Origin: an uncultured Lachnospiraceae bacterium
GTDB lineage: Bacteria > Bacillota > Clostridia > Lachnospirales > Lachnospiraceae
Assembly: GCA_947167135.1 (NCBI GenBank)
Contig: CAMVGV010000006.1
Location: forward strand, 1-64,000
Reading direction: 5' to 3'
Length of the DNA stretch: 64,000 nt
The first letter of the stretch is position 1. Each line of letters begins with the position of its first letter. Below the pieces are notes generated by a model, which saw only the letters and a list, made by a program, of their open reading frames with translations, did not search any database and had not been told where the DNA came from. This document shows positions 1-8,409 of the stretch, one piece after another. Made by a program: the position numbers and the translations under genes.

Positions 1-184
<184 letters not shown>

Positions 185-193
185 CTTCTCACT

Positions 194-853
194 CTACTTC
201 GCGACTCCCACCATTGAATGGCGGACAACACTGTCGTTATACATATAGCCCTTCTGAAGTTCCTGAGCTATGATGCCGCTGTCATACTCCTCACTGTCAA
301 CCTGCATCACAGCATTGTGGTATTCGGGGTTGAATTCCTGCCCCACTGCCTCTATAGGCTTCACTCCTATCTTCTCCAGCTCGTCCATAAGCTGCTTATA
401 GACCTTCTTCATCCCGTCCATAAACGGATCTGCGTTTTCATCACCTTCTCCGCTGCCCGGTGCCATATCAAGAGCCCTCTCAAAGTTGTCGATCACCGGC
501 AGCACCTTTTCAATAACGGACTTCGCCCCGGTCTCGAACATCTGGTCCTTCTCCTTATCGGAGCGCTTACGGAAATTTTCAAATTCAGCCATAAGCCTCA
601 GGTTCTTATCATTTAATTCCTCTATTTTTTCGTCCCGCGGATCCTTAGTTTCCTCCGGTGTGCTGTCTTTCGCTTCGTCCTCAGGTGGAGCCTCTTCTGC
701 AGGATTTTCCTGCCCCGATCCTTTTCCTTCTTCATCCGCCCCCGGATCATCCGTACCTTCCGGAGCCGTGCCGATATTTTCCTTAAGCTCTTCCTCTTTA
801 CCGCCTGCGGAAGGCTTTTCTGTTTTTACTTCCTGATTCTTTTTCTTACTCAA
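194..853 (-). CDS. grpE: GrpE nucleotide exchange factor
   Basis: The protein has 219 residues. GrpE releases ADP from DnaK and acts as a homodimer. About 75 N-terminal residues are acidic and Glu/Pro-rich, probably disordered. A long helical stretch follows (about 75-135, including NLRLMAEFENFRKRSDKEK, typical of GrpE), then a C-terminal beta domain with VGQEFNPEYHNAVMQ. The start codon is TTG, with an AGAGG site about 9 nt upstream; no better ATG is seen. It lies between hrcA and dnaK in the heat-shock operon. Both spacers carry interspersed repeats, so the repeats are transcribed in the operon mRNA. Identification is firm; only the unusual TTG start is open. Confidence 0.95.
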   Translation of the reverse strand: MSKKKNQEVKTEKPSAGGKEEELKENIGTAPEGTDDPGADEEGKGSGQENPAEEAPPEDEAKDSTPEETKDPRDEKIEELNDKNLRLMAEFENFRKRSDKEKDQMFETGAKSVIEKVLPVIDNFERALDMAPGSGEGDENADPFMDGMKKVYKQLMDELEKIGVKPIEAVGQEFNPEYHNAVMQVDSEEYDSGIIAQELQKGYMYNDSVVRHSMVGVAK

Positions 854-874
854 TGTGTTTACCTCTTTTTAATA

Positions 875-975
875 AAGATTCTTCGCTTCGCTCAGAATGA
901 CATTGTGTTTTTTAGATTCTTCGCTTCGCTCAGAATGACATTGTGTTTTTTTAAGATTCTCGCTTCGCTCAGAAT
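875..975. repeat. Interspersed palindromic repeat, three copies, inside hrcA-grpE
   Basis: Three head-to-tail full elements separated by ATTGTGTTTTTT-type linkers fill the hrcA-grpE spacer. The third lacks one T of ATTCTT. The copies are nearly identical, suggesting recent local duplication. Confidence 0.95.
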
Positions 976-981
976 ACGCCG

Positions 982-2025
982 CTACTTCTTATATAAAGTA
1001 TCCAGCTGCTCCTGGAGGGTCTTCAGGGCATGGGCAACCTTCTCATAATCCATCCTCTTCGGCCCTATGATGCTCATCATACCCTTCATATTGTCCCCGA
1101 GCTCATATGTGGCTGTTACCACCGAGCAGTCCTTCATGGACTCGATGGGAGACTCGTTTCCTATATATACCTGTATTCCCTTTTTCTCACTGTCGCCGCC
1201 TTCTCTTTCCTTTTCCAGAGACTCACTGATAAGGTGTCCGAACTGGTTCTTCTCCTCAAAGGTACTGATGATCTCACTGGCCTTCTGATTGTCCGCGAGC
1301 TCCGGATACTTGAAGATATTATTTGCGCCGCTGGTGTAGATCTCCAGATCCTCGTCAGCCCTTACCGCATCGGCAACAGCATCGATGACCTCTGCGATAA
1401 CATCGGAATGTATCCCTGCCCTCTCTTTGATAAGAGTAATGAGTCCGAGATTTATCTCCTCAAGGGAAAGCCCGTTCAGGTGGGTATTCAGGAGAAGATT
1501 AAGCTTCAGGAGCGTATCGTCATCCATTTCCCCGTTAACGCTTATCATCTTGTTTTTGATGATATTTCCCTCTACAACAATTACTGCCAGGATGTTTCCT
1601 TCGTCCACTCTGGAGAGCTGCAGGAATTTCAGCTTATTCCTGTGTATCTGCGGCGAAGAGATCAGAGCGGCGTAATTCGTGTTGTCGGCAAGGAGCTTCG
1701 CAACCTGCTTCAGGAGCTCCGAGAGCTCTCCCGCCTTCTCCACCACCATCTCGTGCATGTCGGAAACTTCCTTTTCCCTGTCGGCCATCATACTGTCCAC
1801 ATAAAATCTGTAGCCCTTATCCGAGGGAATACGTCCCGATGAGGTATGGGGCTGGATAATATACCCCATTTCCTCAAGATCCGACATCTCATTCCTGATG
1901 GTAGCGGGAGAAAGCTTGATATCAAGATACTTGGAGAGGGTTCTGCTTCCCACCGGATCTCCCGACTCCAGATAATTCCTGATTATCGCCTCTAATATTT
2001 TGGTTTTTCTCTCGTTTAATTCCAT
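982..2025 (-). CDS. hrcA: Heat-inducible transcription repressor HrcA
   Basis: From the chosen ATG the protein has 347 residues, the usual length. HrcA binds CIRCE and represses class I heat-shock genes; its folding depends on GroEL. The N-terminus has a winged helix (LSPATIRNEMSDLEEMGYI, then QPHTSSGRIPSDKGYRFYVD, the HrcA signature). An in-frame GTG at 2049 lies inside the CIRCE palindrome itself, so I prefer the ATG at 2025, which has an AAAGAG site. The gene is first in the operon and therefore autoregulated. A second perfect CIRCE in this window, in front of hsp20, shows a further member of its regulon. Confidence 0.96.
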   Translation of the reverse strand: MELNERKTKILEAIIRNYLESGDPVGSRTLSKYLDIKLSPATIRNEMSDLEEMGYIIQPHTSSGRIPSDKGYRFYVDSMMADREKEVSDMHEMVVEKAGELSELLKQVAKLLADNTNYAALISSPQIHRNKLKFLQLSRVDEGNILAVIVVEGNIIKNKMISVNGEMDDDTLLKLNLLLNTHLNGLSLEEINLGLITLIKERAGIHSDVIAEVIDAVADAVRADEDLEIYTSGANNIFKYPELADNQKASEIISTFEEKNQFGHLISESLEKEREGGDSEKKGIQVYIGNESPIESMKDCSVVTATYELGDNMKGMMSIIGPKRMDYEKVAHALKTLQEQLDTLYKK

Positions 2026-2042
2026 ATACTCTTTGCTTTGTG

Positions 2043-2069
2043 TTAGCACTCATTTAATTTGAGTGCTAA
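2043..2069 (-). promoter_or_regulatory. CIRCE operator of hrcA-grpE-dnaK
   Basis: Perfect inverted repeat TTAGCACTC-N9-GAGTGCTAA, identical to the known CIRCE consensus, between the promoter and the hrcA start. It is the binding site for HrcA. Confidence 0.97.
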
Positions 2070-2083
2070 TACCTTTAGACCAT

Positions 2084-2112
2084 ACGATATCACCCCTGCC
2101 GTCGTTTGTCAA
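2084..2112 (-). promoter_or_regulatory. Sigma-A-type promoter of the hrcA operon
   Basis: Reading the minus strand, TTGACA (2112-2107) is followed by 17 bp and TATCGT (2089-2084). CIRCE starts 15 bp downstream, covering the expected transcription start and early transcribed region. Confidence 0.75.
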
Positions 2113-2139
2113 CAGGATTTTCACTTACATTTATTCTTT

Positions 2140-2210
2140 GTTACTTCGTAACTATTCAGAACAGTCACTTGCGGAACCGCAAGTGACGTATGAAAACCAA
2201 GGCATTATGG
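2140..2210. repeat. Modular hairpin element, copy 1
   Basis: It contains GTTAC-ttc-GTAAC, then TATTCAGAAC, then the perfect hairpin TCACTTGCGG-aa-CCGCAAGTGA (2165-2186), then CGTATGAAAACC and AAGGCATTATG. The section 2148-2209 matches the inverse of 36612-36675 with only two or three differences. It lies between hrcA and the downstream membrane-protein gene. Confidence 0.85.
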
Positions 2211-2220
2211 CACTTCTTTT

Positions 2221-3966
2221 TTATTTAAGCGTCCAGAGCTCGGTGTTCCAGACCTGTCTGCCGGTGCGCAGTCTGTACTCTCCGGTTTTTTCATATTTTA
2301 ACGAGAGATCGCTTCTGTCAAAGACCTCATCGGTTCCCTCAATGTAGGAAACAAGAGAATACTCGCCGTTTCTCACCCTGTCAAGGATCTTCTCCCTGAA
2401 GGCAAAATGAGAGGTAAAGATGTTTTCGGCATAGGGATATTTTTCCATCTTGTCGGGATGCCGGTGGTAACTCTCATAAAACCTGTCCGAAACCACAAAG
2501 GGCTGTCCCGTATTGTAGATGTATATTCCCTTCTCTATGCCATAGTATCCGAGAAGCGGATAAAGATACATATCGCCGTCATTTGCATTCATAACCTTCT
2601 CTGCTTTTTCCCACTCGGTATGATCCTTTTCAGACAAAGGAGATACCGGCAGTCTTTCATCCGCCCGGGAAATTGGAAAGCCGATAAACATTAAAAACAA
2701 CGCCGACAGAATAAGAAGTGATGTCCTTTGGTTTACTCCAAATAAGCCTTTTACGCTGAGCTCCTTGCTGAATTTTTTGAAGAGCACAAGTGCCCCCATA
2801 ATGAGGGCGGGCATAAAGAGCTCTAGATAATAGGAAAGCCAGGCTCCGTCATTCTGTCCGAGATACAGAAGACAGATACCGGATACCGCCATATGTATCA
2901 GCATCAGAAGATCAAAGGGCTCTATCCCCGCATTTCTTCCGGCTTCAACAAATACCTGTATGCCTTGGCTTCCTCCTGCTTCCTCCGCCTTGATCTTTTT
3001 CCATTCCCTGATAAAGGCTGCAAAAAAATAAACGCATCCCACCGTTTCTGCAATAAAGAATGTCAGGAAGATGCCGCCGAGGGACATTATCTGCTGGAAA
3101 TTAAATTCCATTCCGCTCATTTTGACACTGCCCCTTCTCACCGTTGAGGCAATGCCTGTTCCCGGCCCCTTGGCAAAATACAGCATATAGGTTCCGAAAA
3201 GAGGACAGCTGAGCTTTAGCAGCGCGACGGTTGCTGCGGCTATAAGTCCAAAAGAGATCAGGTATTTCAAAACATTTTTTATCCCTTTAAATAAGAAGAA
3301 AAATGCCGTGGCAGTTCCGGCGATAAGCAGGAAATATTGTTTCGTAAAAAACACCGCCACAGTCAAAAGGGCACAGAGTATTTCCTTCCCCTTAAAATCC
3401 CGTACTGTTAAGAGAAAGAGGATAAGCATCATAATGCACAGACCCATGCTGTCCGGATTGGCATTGACGTAATTATAGCGCCAGTTGCAATTGATAAGGA
3501 AAATAAAGGCTGCCAGGGCGAGTGTCATAGACCCGGTTTTTTTCCATACGATATAAAATGCCAGTGAAGCGGAAATGAGCATGAATACAAAGGTCATAAG
3601 ATAGTGGAGCAATATGATATCCGGAGAAAGCCCAATGACACGGAGCACCGTACCCACACCCGCCACCACAAGGGAATACAACGGTCCGTACAGGTAGATA
3701 AAAGGCGGATACTCTCCGTTAAGTGCACTTAAAGCATAGGGATTATTCCCCTTCATCAGCTCCTCTGTCATCAGCACATTGGCGCACTCCCTGTATTCAT
3801 TTGGAATACTGAGATCCGAAAGGGTATGCGAAAGGATTCCGCCGAGAATATAAAGCGCTATAAATATCAAAGGCGGAAACATCAGGGCAATTATTTTTTC
3901 ATAAGTGCCTTTTTCTGAAAAAGAAAGCCGGATCCTTTCGAGTCCGGCCTGAATTGGATTATTCAT
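2221..3966 (-). CDS. GT-C-type polytopic membrane protein, putative glycosyltransferase
   Basis: The protein has 581 residues and about ten hydrophobic segments, followed by a soluble C-terminal domain (about 430-581). The order of a loop rich in NPYALSALNGEYPPFIYLYGP after the first membrane segment, a PD-containing loop (YVNANPDSMGL) and many membrane helices resembles GT-C / RgtA-like enzymes that use polyprenyl-phosphate sugars. No precise family can be named. If a glycosyltransferase, it would add sugars to envelope polymers at the outer face of the membrane. It is followed at its 3' side by a modular hairpin element and then hrcA. The upstream DUF6465-like gene ends 4 nt before its start codon, so the two may be co-transcribed. 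Confidence 0.6.
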   Translation of the reverse strand: MNNPIQAGLERIRLSFSEKGTYEKIIALMFPPLIFIALYILGGILSHTLSDLSIPNEYRECANVLMTEELMKGNNPYALSALNGEYPPFIYLYGPLYSLVVAGVGTVLRVIGLSPDIILLHYLMTFVFMLISASLAFYIVWKKTGSMTLALAAFIFLINCNWRYNYVNANPDSMGLCIMMLILFLLTVRDFKGKEILCALLTVAVFFTKQYFLLIAGTATAFFFLFKGIKNVLKYLISFGLIAAATVALLKLSCPLFGTYMLYFAKGPGTGIASTVRRGSVKMSGMEFNFQQIMSLGGIFLTFFIAETVGCVYFFAAFIREWKKIKAEEAGGSQGIQVFVEAGRNAGIEPFDLLMLIHMAVSGICLLYLGQNDGAWLSYYLELFMPALIMGALVLFKKFSKELSVKGLFGVNQRTSLLILSALFLMFIGFPISRADERLPVSPLSEKDHTEWEKAEKVMNANDGDMYLYPLLGYYGIEKGIYIYNTGQPFVVSDRFYESYHRHPDKMEKYPYAENIFTSHFAFREKILDRVRNGEYSLVSYIEGTDEVFDRSDLSLKYEKTGEYRLRTGRQVWNTELWTLK

Positions 3967-3969
3967 AAG

Positions 3970-4518
3970 TTAGATCGCAAAGCTTCCTGTATCTTCACCG
4001 TTATTGACCGCAAAGTACACAGCTGAATCCTCCGGTTTGATATAGAAGGTAACTTCCTTGACATCAGAAGCCTTCCTGCCGTAGTCCTTTGTCCAGACAT
4101 CACTGAATCTCTCCCTGATCTGGGCAGTGCTAACCTCGCGTCCTCTGAACTGTACAACCATATTCTCGCTTGCGGCTGCCGCCTTCTTCGCAGGTGCCTT
4201 CTTTGCTGCTGGCTTCTTAGCAGCGGTTGTCTTCTTTGCTGCGGGCTTCTTCGCCGCTGTCTTCTTTGCTGCACTCTCTGTCTTCTTTGCTGCAGCCTTC
4301 GCAGTGCCCTCGGCCTTCTTCGTTTCGGTCTTCTTTGCAGCCGTTGTTTTCTTTGCTGCGGGCTTCTTTGCTGCAGGCTTCTTCTCTGCTGCCTTTACAG
4401 GTGCCGCCGCCTTGGGTGCTTCAGGCTTCTCTTCCGTCTTCTTCACTTCAGCTGCGGGTGCAGCCTTCACCTCTTCCTTTACATCAGCGGCTGCGATAGC
4501 TCTTTTTTGTATTGCCAT
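3970..4518 (-). CDS. Lys/Ala-rich (histone H1-like) protein with C-terminal DUF6465-type domain
   Basis: 182 residues. Residues about 15-115 are a low-complexity Lys/Ala/Pro tail built from AAKKT/PAAKK units, like eukaryotic H1 tails and bacterial Hc1-type proteins. Residues about 118-182 form a compact domain (MVVQFRGREVST...AVYFAVNNGEDTGSFAI). I know this pattern from small Lachnospiraceae proteins carrying DUF6465. The tail suggests nucleic-acid binding in the cytoplasm; this is inference from composition. The start has a GGAGG site (GGAGGGAAAAAA before ATG). The repetitive codons produce long spurious reading frames on the opposite strand. Confidence 0.8.
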   Translation of the reverse strand: MAIQKRAIAAADVKEEVKAAPAAEVKKTEEKPEAPKAAAPVKAAEKKPAAKKPAAKKTTAAKKTETKKAEGTAKAAAKKTESAAKKTAAKKPAAKKTTAAKKPAAKKAPAKKAAAASENMVVQFRGREVSTAQIRERFSDVWTKDYGRKASDVKEVTFYIKPEDSAVYFAVNNGEDTGSFAI

Positions 4519-4627
4519 TTTTTTCCCTCCAGATAAAAATTCAGCGATCCGGAATCCCCCGGATCCCGAATATTTCTATAACAAAAATCCTCTAATAACC
4601 GATAATAGCCCTATTTTTCGGCTATGT

Positions 4628-4737
4628 CAACGGTTTATGCCCATATTTTGCCATCCAACGGTTTATGCCCGTATTCTGTCATCAACGGTTTATGCCCGTA
4701 TTCTGTCATCAACGGTTTATGCCCATATTTTGTCATC
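4628..4737. repeat. Four-copy 27-28-bp tandem repeat
   Basis: Units CAACGGTTTATGCCC + RTATTYTGYCAT begin at 4628, 4656, 4683 and 4710. Every unit ends in TGYCAT, the same hexamer that begins the inverse interspersed repeat that follows directly. Confidence 0.9.
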
Positions 4738-4830
4738 CCGCCTTTTTGTCATCCTGAGCGTAAGCGAAGGATCTTAGCGAAGGATCTTAGCGAAGGACCT
4801 TAGCGAAAGATCCTGGCGAAGGATCCAAAC
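4738..4830. repeat. Interspersed repeat with iterated half-arm
   Basis: One inverse element (TCATCCTGAGCG...GAAGGATCTT, its TGTCAT overlapping the preceding tandem array) followed by repeats of the 13-mer AGCGAAGGATCTT with increasing divergence. Confidence 0.85.
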
Positions 4831-4980
4831 GAGACCTCTTTGTTCACAACGTGTTAACAAACTATTTGAAAAAACTTCATTCACAAATTGAATTTTGTAC
4901 ACAAGATTTGGGTATACTCAGATTATCAAAAACGACAGCTTCCATAGTAGTTAATACTATATTAAAACTTTTTCATAATA

Positions 4981-5005
4981 ATGCCAGGTGCCCGGCACCT
5001 GGCAT
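4981..5005. repeat. Perfect 25-bp palindrome
   Basis: ATGCCAGGTGCC-c-GGCACCTGGCAT, 36 bp before the GNAT gene. No T-run follows, so it is not a typical terminator; similar GGTGCCNGGCACC palindromes are known from many genomes. Confidence 0.7.
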
Positions 5006-5041
5006 CCTCCCTTTTAAAGGCATTTTTCAAAGAATCTTAAG

Positions 5042-5932
5042 ATGAAGGATCTGAAATACTGTTTTTTCTCCATATCCGGCTCCCACACCCCCTGGCTTGA
5101 CGAACTTATGGCCGATCTCAGTAAGGAGGGCGTGAGCCTTTATTCACTTGAGCCGGGAAGTAAAATACCGGAGGGCAGGATACCTGACGGTTCCTATACC
5201 GTCACGGATAATGAAACCGGTGTTGCCTTTGCCCGTTTCCACGACACCGGTTATGTTCTGTATAAAAAACCGGACACCATTCCCTGCCGGACCTTTCCAT
5301 CTTACGCTTCCGAAATATACTCCGGTGCCCAATGCATTATCGAGGGCTTTGATGAGATAACCCCTGACTTTCTGGAAAAAATGTATCAGAGAAAACGGGG
5401 CATTCCCTGGACCATTCTGGAAACAGAACGTACCGTCATAAGAGAGCTTTCCCTAAACGACATCGACGCTCTTTTCCTGCTTTACGGGGATCCTGAGATA
5501 CAGCGCTTCATACCTCCCCTAATGCCCACAAAAGAGGAGGAGACAGAATTCCAGAAAGCCTATATCGAAAAGATGTACGGCTTCTTCGGCTACGGCTTCT
5601 GGAATATCATTGACAGGGAGAGCGGCAGGCTGATAGGAAGAGCCGGTATAAGCAACCGCCGGGGCTTCGATATCCCGGAGCTTGGATACCTTCTTGATAA
5701 GGAGCACCGGGGAAGGGGCATAGCCTATGAGGTCTGTACCTCCGTTATTGCTTATGCGGAAAGAATACTGGGGATAGAAGAGCTCAATGCTTTTATACAG
5801 AATGAAAATCTCCCCTCCATCCGGCTCGCCGAGAAGATCGGTTTCAGGGATGCAGGGGAGAGAATTTCAGGTGTCAACGGTCAGACGCTGAGCAGATATT
5901 ATTTGAAAGATCCTTCGCTTCGCTCAGGATGA
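5042..5932 (+). CDS. GNAT-family N-acetyltransferase with an extra N-terminal domain
   Basis: 296 residues. The C-terminal part (about 128-285) is a RimJ/RimL-like acetyltransferase: TERTVIRELSLNDIDALF at its start, and the acetyl-CoA loop in HRGRGIAYEV (R/Q-x-x-G-x-G/A type), followed by NENLPSIRLAEKIGF, the usual end of the fold. Residues 1-120 are an additional domain I do not recognise. Substrate unknown; the enzyme is presumably cytoplasmic. The ribosome site is weak. The last residues DPSLRSG and the stop codon are encoded by a copy of the interspersed repeat (AAGATCCTTCG...CTCAGGATGA), so the native C-terminus was probably replaced. Confidence 0.85.
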   Translation: MKDLKYCFFSISGSHTPWLDELMADLSKEGVSLYSLEPGSKIPEGRIPDGSYTVTDNETGVAFARFHDTGYVLYKKPDTIPCRTFPSYASEIYSGAQCIIEGFDEITPDFLEKMYQRKRGIPWTILETERTVIRELSLNDIDALFLLYGDPEIQRFIPPLMPTKEEETEFQKAYIEKMYGFFGYGFWNIIDRESGRLIGRAGISNRRGFDIPELGYLLDKEHRGRGIAYEVCTSVIAYAERILGIEELNAFIQNENLPSIRLAEKIGFRDAGERISGVNGQTLSRYYLKDPSLRSG

Positions 5933-5986
5933 CATATGTCTGTGACACTCAGGATGACATATGTCGCTGGCGCTCAGGATGACATC
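5907..5986. repeat. Interspersed repeat overlapping the GNAT gene end
   Basis: A full CCT/AGG-type element overlaps the last codons of the GNAT gene; two half-elements (CTCAGGATGACAT) follow before fba. Confidence 0.93.
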
Positions 5987-5992
5987 ACTTGC

Positions 5993-6934
5993 TCAGGCCT
6001 TGTTGTCTGAGCCGAGAACGTTGATTATCTTGTTGTGAACGATATCCTTTACATACTGGCGTCCGTCTGCTATATACTGTCTGGGATCAAAATGATCGGG
6101 ATGTGCTGCCATATGCTCACGGATACCCGCAGTCATACCGAGACGAAGATCGGAATCGATATTGATCTTGCAGACAGATCTCTTTGCTGCTTCACGAAGC
6201 TGATCCTCGGGGATACCAATGGCATCCTTCAGAGCTCCGCCGTTACTGTTTATGATCTTCACGTATTCCTGGGGAACGGATGAAGAACCGTGGAGCACGA
6301 TAGGGAATCCGGGAAGTCTCTTTGAGATCTCCTCAAGGATATCCAGACGGATGTGAGGATTCGTTCCTGGCTTGAACTTATATGCGCCGTGGCTGGTTCC
6401 GATAGCGATCGCCAGAGAATCAACGCCTGTGCGCTCTACAAACTCAACTACCTGATCGGGATCCGTGTACTGTGCGGTCTCCGCAGCCACATTCACATCA
6501 TCCTCAACACCTGCAAGGGTTCCAAGCTCTGCTTCCACAACAACACCCTTGTCATGAGCATACTCCGCAACCTTCTTTGATATTTCCACGTTCTCATCAA
6601 AAGGCTTTGAAGAAGCATCGATCATAACAGATGTGAATCCGTTATCAACACAATCCTTGCAGACATCAAAATCTGCGCCGTGGTCAAGGTGAAGAGCGAT
6701 GGGGATCTCATCCTTTGTAGCCTCCACTGCAGCTTCAACAAGATGCTTCAGATAAGCAGACTGTGCATACTTCCTGGCACCTGCGGATGCCTGCAGGATA
6801 ACGGGCGAATGAAGCTCCCATGCAGCCTCTGTAATGCCCTGAACTATCTCCATATTATTAACATTGAAAGCTCCGATGGCATATCCTCCGCTGTAGGCCT
6901 TTTTGAACATCTCGGTAGTTGTAACTAATGGCAT
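5993..6934 (-). CDS. fba: Class II fructose-1,6-bisphosphate aldolase
   Basis: 313 residues, usual length. It cleaves fructose-1,6-bisphosphate to DHAP and glyceraldehyde-3-phosphate in glycolysis, using a divalent metal. Motifs: AIGAFNVNNMEI near the N-terminus, the metal-binding LHLDHG (about 80-86), VEAELGTLAGVEDD (about 133-146), IGTSHGAYKF (phosphate and metal region) and VLHGSSSVP. The start at 6934 has a GAAAGGATGG site. It closes a run of genes linked to carbon control (HprK, glucokinase, Crh, aldolase). Fructose-1,6-bisphosphate, its substrate, is the known activator of HprK kinase activity, so the grouping is functionally coherent. Confidence 0.96.
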   Translation of the reverse strand: MPLVTTTEMFKKAYSGGYAIGAFNVNNMEIVQGITEAAWELHSPVILQASAGARKYAQSAYLKHLVEAAVEATKDEIPIALHLDHGADFDVCKDCVDNGFTSVMIDASSKPFDENVEISKKVAEYAHDKGVVVEAELGTLAGVEDDVNVAAETAQYTDPDQVVEFVERTGVDSLAIAIGTSHGAYKFKPGTNPHIRLDILEEISKRLPGFPIVLHGSSSVPQEYVKIINSNGGALKDAIGIPEDQLREAAKRSVCKINIDSDLRLGMTAGIREHMAAHPDHFDPRQYIADGRQYVKDIVHNKIINVLGSDNKA

Positions 6935-7014
6935 ATCATTTCCATCCTTTCTTATTGATTTTTATTATATATGAACACCGCTGCGTTTTACGGTGAACCT
7001 ATACGGTAATATAT

Positions 7015-7085
7015 AAGATTCTTCGCTTCGCTCAGAATGACATGGTACACGCTCAGAATGACATGGTACACGCTCAGAATGACAT
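7015..7085. repeat. Interspersed repeat array between fba and lipid kinase
   Basis: One full TCT/AGA-type element followed by two half elements (GCTCAGAATGACATGGTACAC); the last half element encodes the end of the lipid-kinase gene on the minus strand. Confidence 0.93.
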
Positions 7086-8012
7086 TTTATCCGGTAATCC
7101 TGCATCCGCGGGAACCATTATCCCGAAAGCTCTGCGGCAATTCCGGATATTGACCTCCTTTAAGCTTCCCCCGAACTCACCGTCAAGAGTCCAGGCCACT
7201 TCTCCGCTGCTCTCAAAGCTTATCTCATCGGTCTTGAAATAGCTCACGAGATCATTGGAACTGCCGTTCATAACTGCACCGGCCACCTCTCCGAGCTCCA
7301 TCGGATCCTCGGGCTTTTTGATGAGAGCCACCTCGAAGAGTCCGTCATCCAGTATCACATTCTGTCTTCCGGGGCTCTTAAAGCCCGCAACAGAAACGGA
7401 ATTGCTGATCATCCCGTATACATAGTCATTTTCCTCGGTAATCCCGTCGTGAACCACCTTCATATGGAAGGACTCCAGAGGATCGCCTATTCTGGACATT
7501 GCTTCCATAATATAGGCCAGGTGTCCGAAGGTGTTCTTCAGATCCTGCTCGGTTCCGTAGGAGATATCTGTAAACACACCAAAGGCTGCGACATACACGA
7601 AGTATTTATCGTTAAAGGATCCCGTGTCACATTTAAACTCCACACCCCGGGTCACGACCTCCGCAGCCTTCCGCATATCCCTCGGGATTTTTAAGGTTCT
7701 GGCAAAATCATTGGTACTGCCTGCAGGAACATATCCTACGGGAATCTTTTTCTCCCGCTGCATCATCCCCGACACAACCTCATCCAGAGTCCCGTCTCCG
7801 CCGGAGCATACCAGAAGGTCATAGCCATCCTTCATTTCCCGGACTGCCCGGGAAGCATCTCCCCTGTCCTGGGTGGGATAAACCGTAACCTCGAAGTCCG
7901 CCTTAACAAAGATATCTATGATATCCAAAAGATTACTGCGGATCCTCTCCATTCCGGCATGGGGATTGTATATGAAATACATTTTCTTTTGCATATTCAT
8001 TAATACAGCCAT
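7074..8012 (-). CDS. YegS/BmrU-type diacylglycerol (lipid) kinase
   Basis: 312 residues. The family phosphorylates diacylglycerol or related lipids at the inner membrane face. Visible motifs: YNPHAG (about 15-20), the nucleotide-binding loop CSGGDGTLDEVV (about 69-80), GYVPAGSTNDFARTL (about 93-107) and a C-terminal DGLFEV segment. No clear ribosome site precedes any of the three N-terminal Met codons (1, 5, 7); Met7 (MQKKMYFIYNPHAG) may be the true start. The last residues MSF and the TGA stop come from the interspersed repeat (CTCAGAATGACAT read in reverse), an example of repeat-derived gene ends. Confidence 0.88.
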   Translation of the reverse strand: MAVLMNMQKKMYFIYNPHAGMERIRSNLLDIIDIFVKADFEVTVYPTQDRGDASRAVREMKDGYDLLVCSGGDGTLDEVVSGMMQREKKIPVGYVPAGSTNDFARTLKIPRDMRKAAEVVTRGVEFKCDTGSFNDKYFVYVAAFGVFTDISYGTEQDLKNTFGHLAYIMEAMSRIGDPLESFHMKVVHDGITEENDYVYGMISNSVSVAGFKSPGRQNVILDDGLFEVALIKKPEDPMELGEVAGAVMNGSSNDLVSYFKTDEISFESSGEVAWTLDGEFGGSLKEVNIRNCRRAFGIMVPADAGLPDKMSF

Positions 8013-8022
8013 CGGCGGAGGG

Positions 8023-8136
8023 AAGATTCTTCGCTTCGCTCAGAATGACAAAAAAGCTCAGAATGACAAAAATGCTCAGAATGACATAAATGCACAGAAT
8101 GACATAAATGCTCAGAATGACATAAATGCTCAGAAT
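8023..8136. repeat. Tandem half-repeat array, about 19-20-bp unit
   Basis: One full element followed by five to six half elements of the form CTCAGAATGACA-TAAATG, in the spacer between crh and the lipid-kinase gene. The unit length differs from other arrays in the window. Confidence 0.93.
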
Positions 8137-8142
8137 ATTGCA

Positions 8143-8409
8143 TCAACCTGCGGCAAGCTCTCCCTTAAGGTATCTGCATATCTCACCGGCAGCATTTTCC
8201 TCGTCGCTGCCCTCCGTCACCACGTCAACCTTATCTCCGTTTTTCAGGGCAAGCGTCATCATTCCCATAATACTTTTGGCGTTCACATGCTTTTCATCAT
8301 ACTCGATATAAACAGTAGCCTCATACTGGCTTGCAGTCTGAACAAGCATTGCAATGGGTCTGGTATCCGTTCCTCCCTGCATGGATACTTCAACTGTTTT
8401 CCTGGTCAT
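8143..8409 (-). CDS. crh: Crh-like HPr-domain protein (no His15)
   Basis: 88 residues with an HPr fold. The phospho-accepting His15 of PTS HPr is replaced: the site reads GGTDTRP with Asp at residue 15, where HPr has GxHARP and B. subtilis Crh has GLQARP. The regulatory serine is intact, NAKSIMGMM with Ser46 at the canonical position. It should therefore not carry PTS phosphate but can be phosphorylated by HprK and act as a CcpA co-repressor or as Crh. The start lies inside the end of whiA (20-nt overlap) with an AAGGAGG site, the same rapZ-whiA-crh neighbourhood as in Bacillus, lacking yvcK. The name rests on residue 15 and context. Confidence 0.85.
   Translation of the reverse strand: MTRKTVEVSMQGGTDTRPIAMLVQTASQYEATVYIEYDEKHVNAKSIMGMMTLALKNGDKVDVVTEGSDEENAAGEICRYLKGELAAG

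Larger units (their letters stand above)
4519..5041. other. Non-coding spacer with three kinds of repeat
   Basis: A 523-bp spacer between divergent genes. It holds a four-copy 27-28-bp tandem repeat (4628-4737), a degenerate run of the interspersed repeat (4738-4830), an AT-rich stretch, and a perfect palindrome ATGCCAGGTGCC-c-GGCACCTGGCAT (4981-5005). No open frame in it is convincing. Confidence 0.7.

Noticed and set aside
2025..2049. GTG start of hrcA at 2049
   Set aside because: It lies within the CIRCE operator and has no ribosome site; ATG 2025 gives the normal HrcA N-terminus.
4127..4777. Long plus-strand reading frame opposite the Lys/Ala-rich protein
   Set aside because: It is the antisense of AAG/GCC-rich repetitive codons; composition (Phe/Ala runs) and lack of a ribosome site mark it as an artefact.
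8143..8409. PTS phosphocarrier HPr
   Set aside because: His15 is replaced by Asp, so PTS phosphotransfer is not expected; a Crh-like role fits better.
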